A stretch of 8,171 nucleotides of DNA, taken from NCBI GenBank assembly GCA_946535685.1, contig CAMNDR010000027.1:1-8171 (forward strand), read 5' to 3'. Each line of letters opens with the position of its first letter. Position 1 is the first letter of the stretch. This stretch comes from an uncultured Clostridia bacterium. GTDB taxonomy: Bacteria > Bacillota > Clostridia > Oscillospirales > Ruminococcaceae. Under the pieces are notes generated by a model that had not been told where the DNA came from, did no database searches, and saw only the letters and a list, made by a program, of their open reading frames with translations. Shown here one piece after another: positions 6,575-8,171 of the stretch. Made by a program: the position numbers and the translations under genes.

Positions 6575-8171
6575 TTATTCAAAGATCTTGTCGAAATCGT
6601 TCTGCAGTTTCGCCTCGGTCGCAAGCGCCTCATCAAGGGTTGCGCCGACGGTGGTGTAATAGCACTTGATCTTCGGCTCTGTACCGGACGGCCGGATCAC
6701 GACCTTGGCGCTCTGCTCCAGGTCGAACACCAGCACATTGGACTTCGGCAGCGTGATCGCTGTCTGTGCGCCGGTCTGCTTGTCGGTGGTCACGCTCGTC
6801 TCATAGTCCGAAACGGACAGCACCTTCAGACCGCCGATCGAGGTCGGCTGCTCGCTGCGCAGCTTTTCCATGAGCGCCGCCATCTTGTTCATACCGCTCT
6901 CGCCCTCGAAGGCAAAATTCTGCAGGGAATGATGGAACAGACCGTACTTCTTGTAGAGGTTCTCTCTTGCCTGCAGCAGGGAAATGCCCTTGGTGCGGTA
7001 ATAGGCAGCCATCTCGCAGATCAGCATGGAAGCCACGACAGCGTCCTTGTCACGCACATAGGTGCCGGCAAGATAGCCATAGCTCTCCTCAAAGCCGAAT
7101 ACATAACGGTTTTCCTCGCCCTTTTCCTCCAGGAAGCCGATCTGCTCACCGATGAACTTGAAGCCAGTGAGGACTTCGATCATCTGTGCGCCGTAATTCT
7201 TAGCGATCGCCTTGATGATATCGGTCGTGACAATGGTCTTGACAATGATCGGATCCTTCGGCATGGTGCCGTTCTTGGTGCGCTCACTGCAGATGTACTC
7301 TGTCAGCAGTGCGCCGACCTCGTTGCCGGTGAACAGTGCATAATCATCGCCGTCCGGAACCGCAATGCCGACACGGTCAGCATCCGGGTCGGTGGCCAGC
7401 AGCAGATCCGGCTTGACTTCGTCACAGTATTTCAGACCAAGCTGCAGTGCCTCACGGATCTCCGGATTCGGATACGGGCAGGTCGGGAAATTGCCGTCAG
7501 GATTCTCCTGCTCCTTGACCACGGTCACATCCTGGATACCGATGCGCTTGAGGATCTCACGGACAGGCTTGTTGCCGGTGCCGTTGAGCGGCGTGTACAC
7601 GATCTTCAGACCGCTCTCTGCACAAAGCGACGTATTGATGCCCTGTGCAAGGACGTTCTGATAATATTCCTCAATGACATCCTCTGTAATATAGGAGATC
7701 ATGCCGGAAGCAACAGCGCCTTCAAAGTCGCAGGACTTCACGTCAGCGAACATATCGAGAGAATTGATGGCGTTGATGACCTTCTCAGCGACTTCGAGCG
7801 TGATCTGGCAGCCGTCAGCGCCATAGGCCTTGTAGCCGTTGTACTTTGCAGGATTATGGCTTGCAGTGATCATAATACCGGCGCTGCAGCCAAGCGCCCG
7901 GACAGCCCAGCTCAGACAGGGAGTCGGCATCAGTTCCTTGTAGATGTGAACCTTGATGCCATTCGCCGCCAGAACAGAAGCAGCAGCCTGTGCAAAAGCG
8001 ACGGACTTGTTGCGGCTGTCATAGGAAATCGCCACGCTCGGGTCCGTAAAATCGGCCTTGATATAGTTGGCAAGACCCTGCGTTGCACGGCGGACTGTGT
8101 AAATGTTCATGCGGTTCGTGCCCGCGCCGATCACGCCGCGCAGGCCGCCGGTGCCAAACTCCAGATCACGG
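6575..8171 (-). CDS. pgcA: Phosphoglucomutase/phosphomannomutase, N-terminus outside window
   Basis: This cytoplasmic phosphohexomutase interconverts hexose-6-phosphate and hexose-1-phosphate, feeding UDP-glucose and other sugar nucleotides. The stop is TAA at 6577-6575, and the frame runs off the right edge. GTG 8134 is not the start, because upstream codons read LEFGTGGLRG, a hallmark of the PgcA/PGM2 subfamily; about 530 residues are present and roughly 40 are missing compared with a typical ~570-580-residue member. All four active-site loops are visible: TASHNP with the phosphorylated Ser (codon 7861-7859), the metal-binding DPDADRVGIAV, the sugar-recognition GFEESYGYL, and the phosphate-binding RPSGTEPK near the C-terminus. 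No key residue is missing, so it should be active. It converges on the + strand operon and shares its terminator, so it is separately transcribed from a promoter beyond the window. Glucose is the more likely main substrate for this subfamily; mannose cannot be excluded. Confidence 0.93.
   Translation of the reverse strand, partial: RDLEFGTGGLRGVIGAGTNRMNIYTVRRATQGLANYIKADFTDPSVAISYDSRNKSVAFAQAAASVLAANGIKVHIYKELMPTPCLSWAVRALGCSAGIMITASHNPAKYNGYKAYGADGCQITLEVAEKVINAINSLDMFADVKSCDFEGAVASGMISYITEDVIEEYYQNVLAQGINTSLCAESGLKIVYTPLNGTGNKPVREILKRIGIQDVTVVKEQENPDGNFPTCPYPNPEIREALQLGLKYCDEVKPDLLLATDPDADRVGIAVPDGDDYALFTGNEVGALLTEYICSERTKNGTMPKDPIIVKTIVTTDIIKAIAKNYGAQMIEVLTGFKFIGEQIGFLEEKGEENRYVFGFEESYGYLAGTYVRDKDAVVASMLICEMAAYYRTKGISLLQARENLYKKYGLFHHSLQNFAFEGESGMNKMAALMEKLRSEQPTSIGGLKVLSVSDYETSVTTDKQTGAQTAITLPKSNVLVFDLEQSAKVVIRPSGTEPKIKCYYTTVGATLDEALATEAKLQNDFDKIFE

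Noticed and set aside
5788..6636. 282-codon open frame on the - strand overlapping the DHHW gene, the terminator and the 3' end of pgcA
   Set aside because: It would read through the terminator hairpin and overlap two well-supported genes; its sequence shows no domain and looks like an antisense shadow.
8132..8134. GTG as the start of the phosphohexomutase
   Set aside because: The in-frame upstream codons encode LEFGTGGLRG, a conserved part of the protein, so the true start is beyond the right edge.

Overview
The window carries six co-directional + strand genes (1-6507), tightly packed or overlapping, followed by one convergent - strand gene (6575-8171). A hairpin terminator in the only real intergenic gap (6508-6574) separates them. 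The DNA is GC-rich with G/C-biased third codon positions. The comEC-holA junction, the strong AGGAGG/GGAGGTGA ribosome sites overlapping upstream stop codons, the RNase M5-like TOPRIM protein and the MBOAT-DHHW pair all point to a Gram-positive anaerobe of class Clostridia. A Ruminococcaceae/Oscillospiraceae-type gut bacterium is the best guess. This is inferred from gene content and style, with no marker gene to confirm it.

Layout: (1) the C-terminal part of a purine (adenine-type) phosphoribosyltransferase; (2) a ComEC/Rec2 DNA-uptake channel whose C-terminal metallo-beta-lactamase-like domain has lost its metal-binding motif; (3) holA, DNA polymerase III delta; (4) a small TOPRIM protein related to RNase M5; (5) an MBOAT-family membrane protein; (6) a DHHW/AlgJ-like extracytoplasmic protein; (7) on the other strand, pgcA-type phosphoglucomutase/phosphomannomutase, whose first few dozen residues lie outside the window.

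The first four genes look like a housekeeping block for nucleotide salvage, DNA uptake, replication and RNA processing. Genes 5 and 6 form an envelope O-acylation-type pair, in the same transcriptional run with gaps of 3 and 9 bases. MBOAT proteins normally move acyl groups across the membrane and a DHHW/AlgJ/AlgX-type partner places them on an extracellular polymer. The convergent phosphohexomutase makes hexose-1-phosphate for sugar nucleotides, so the right half of the window has a loose cell-envelope carbohydrate theme.

The main observation is that three proteins keep intact reading frames and family architecture but lack expected catalytic residues. The MBOAT protein has Asn and Tyr where the family has its two conserved histidines. 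Its DHHW partner keeps the Asp-x-His-Trp motif but has Asp where the Ser nucleophile is expected. ComEC lacks the HxDxDH metal motif. The paired change in the MBOAT/DHHW genes is the best candidate here for an undescribed, non-acetylating or mechanistically altered version of a known system.
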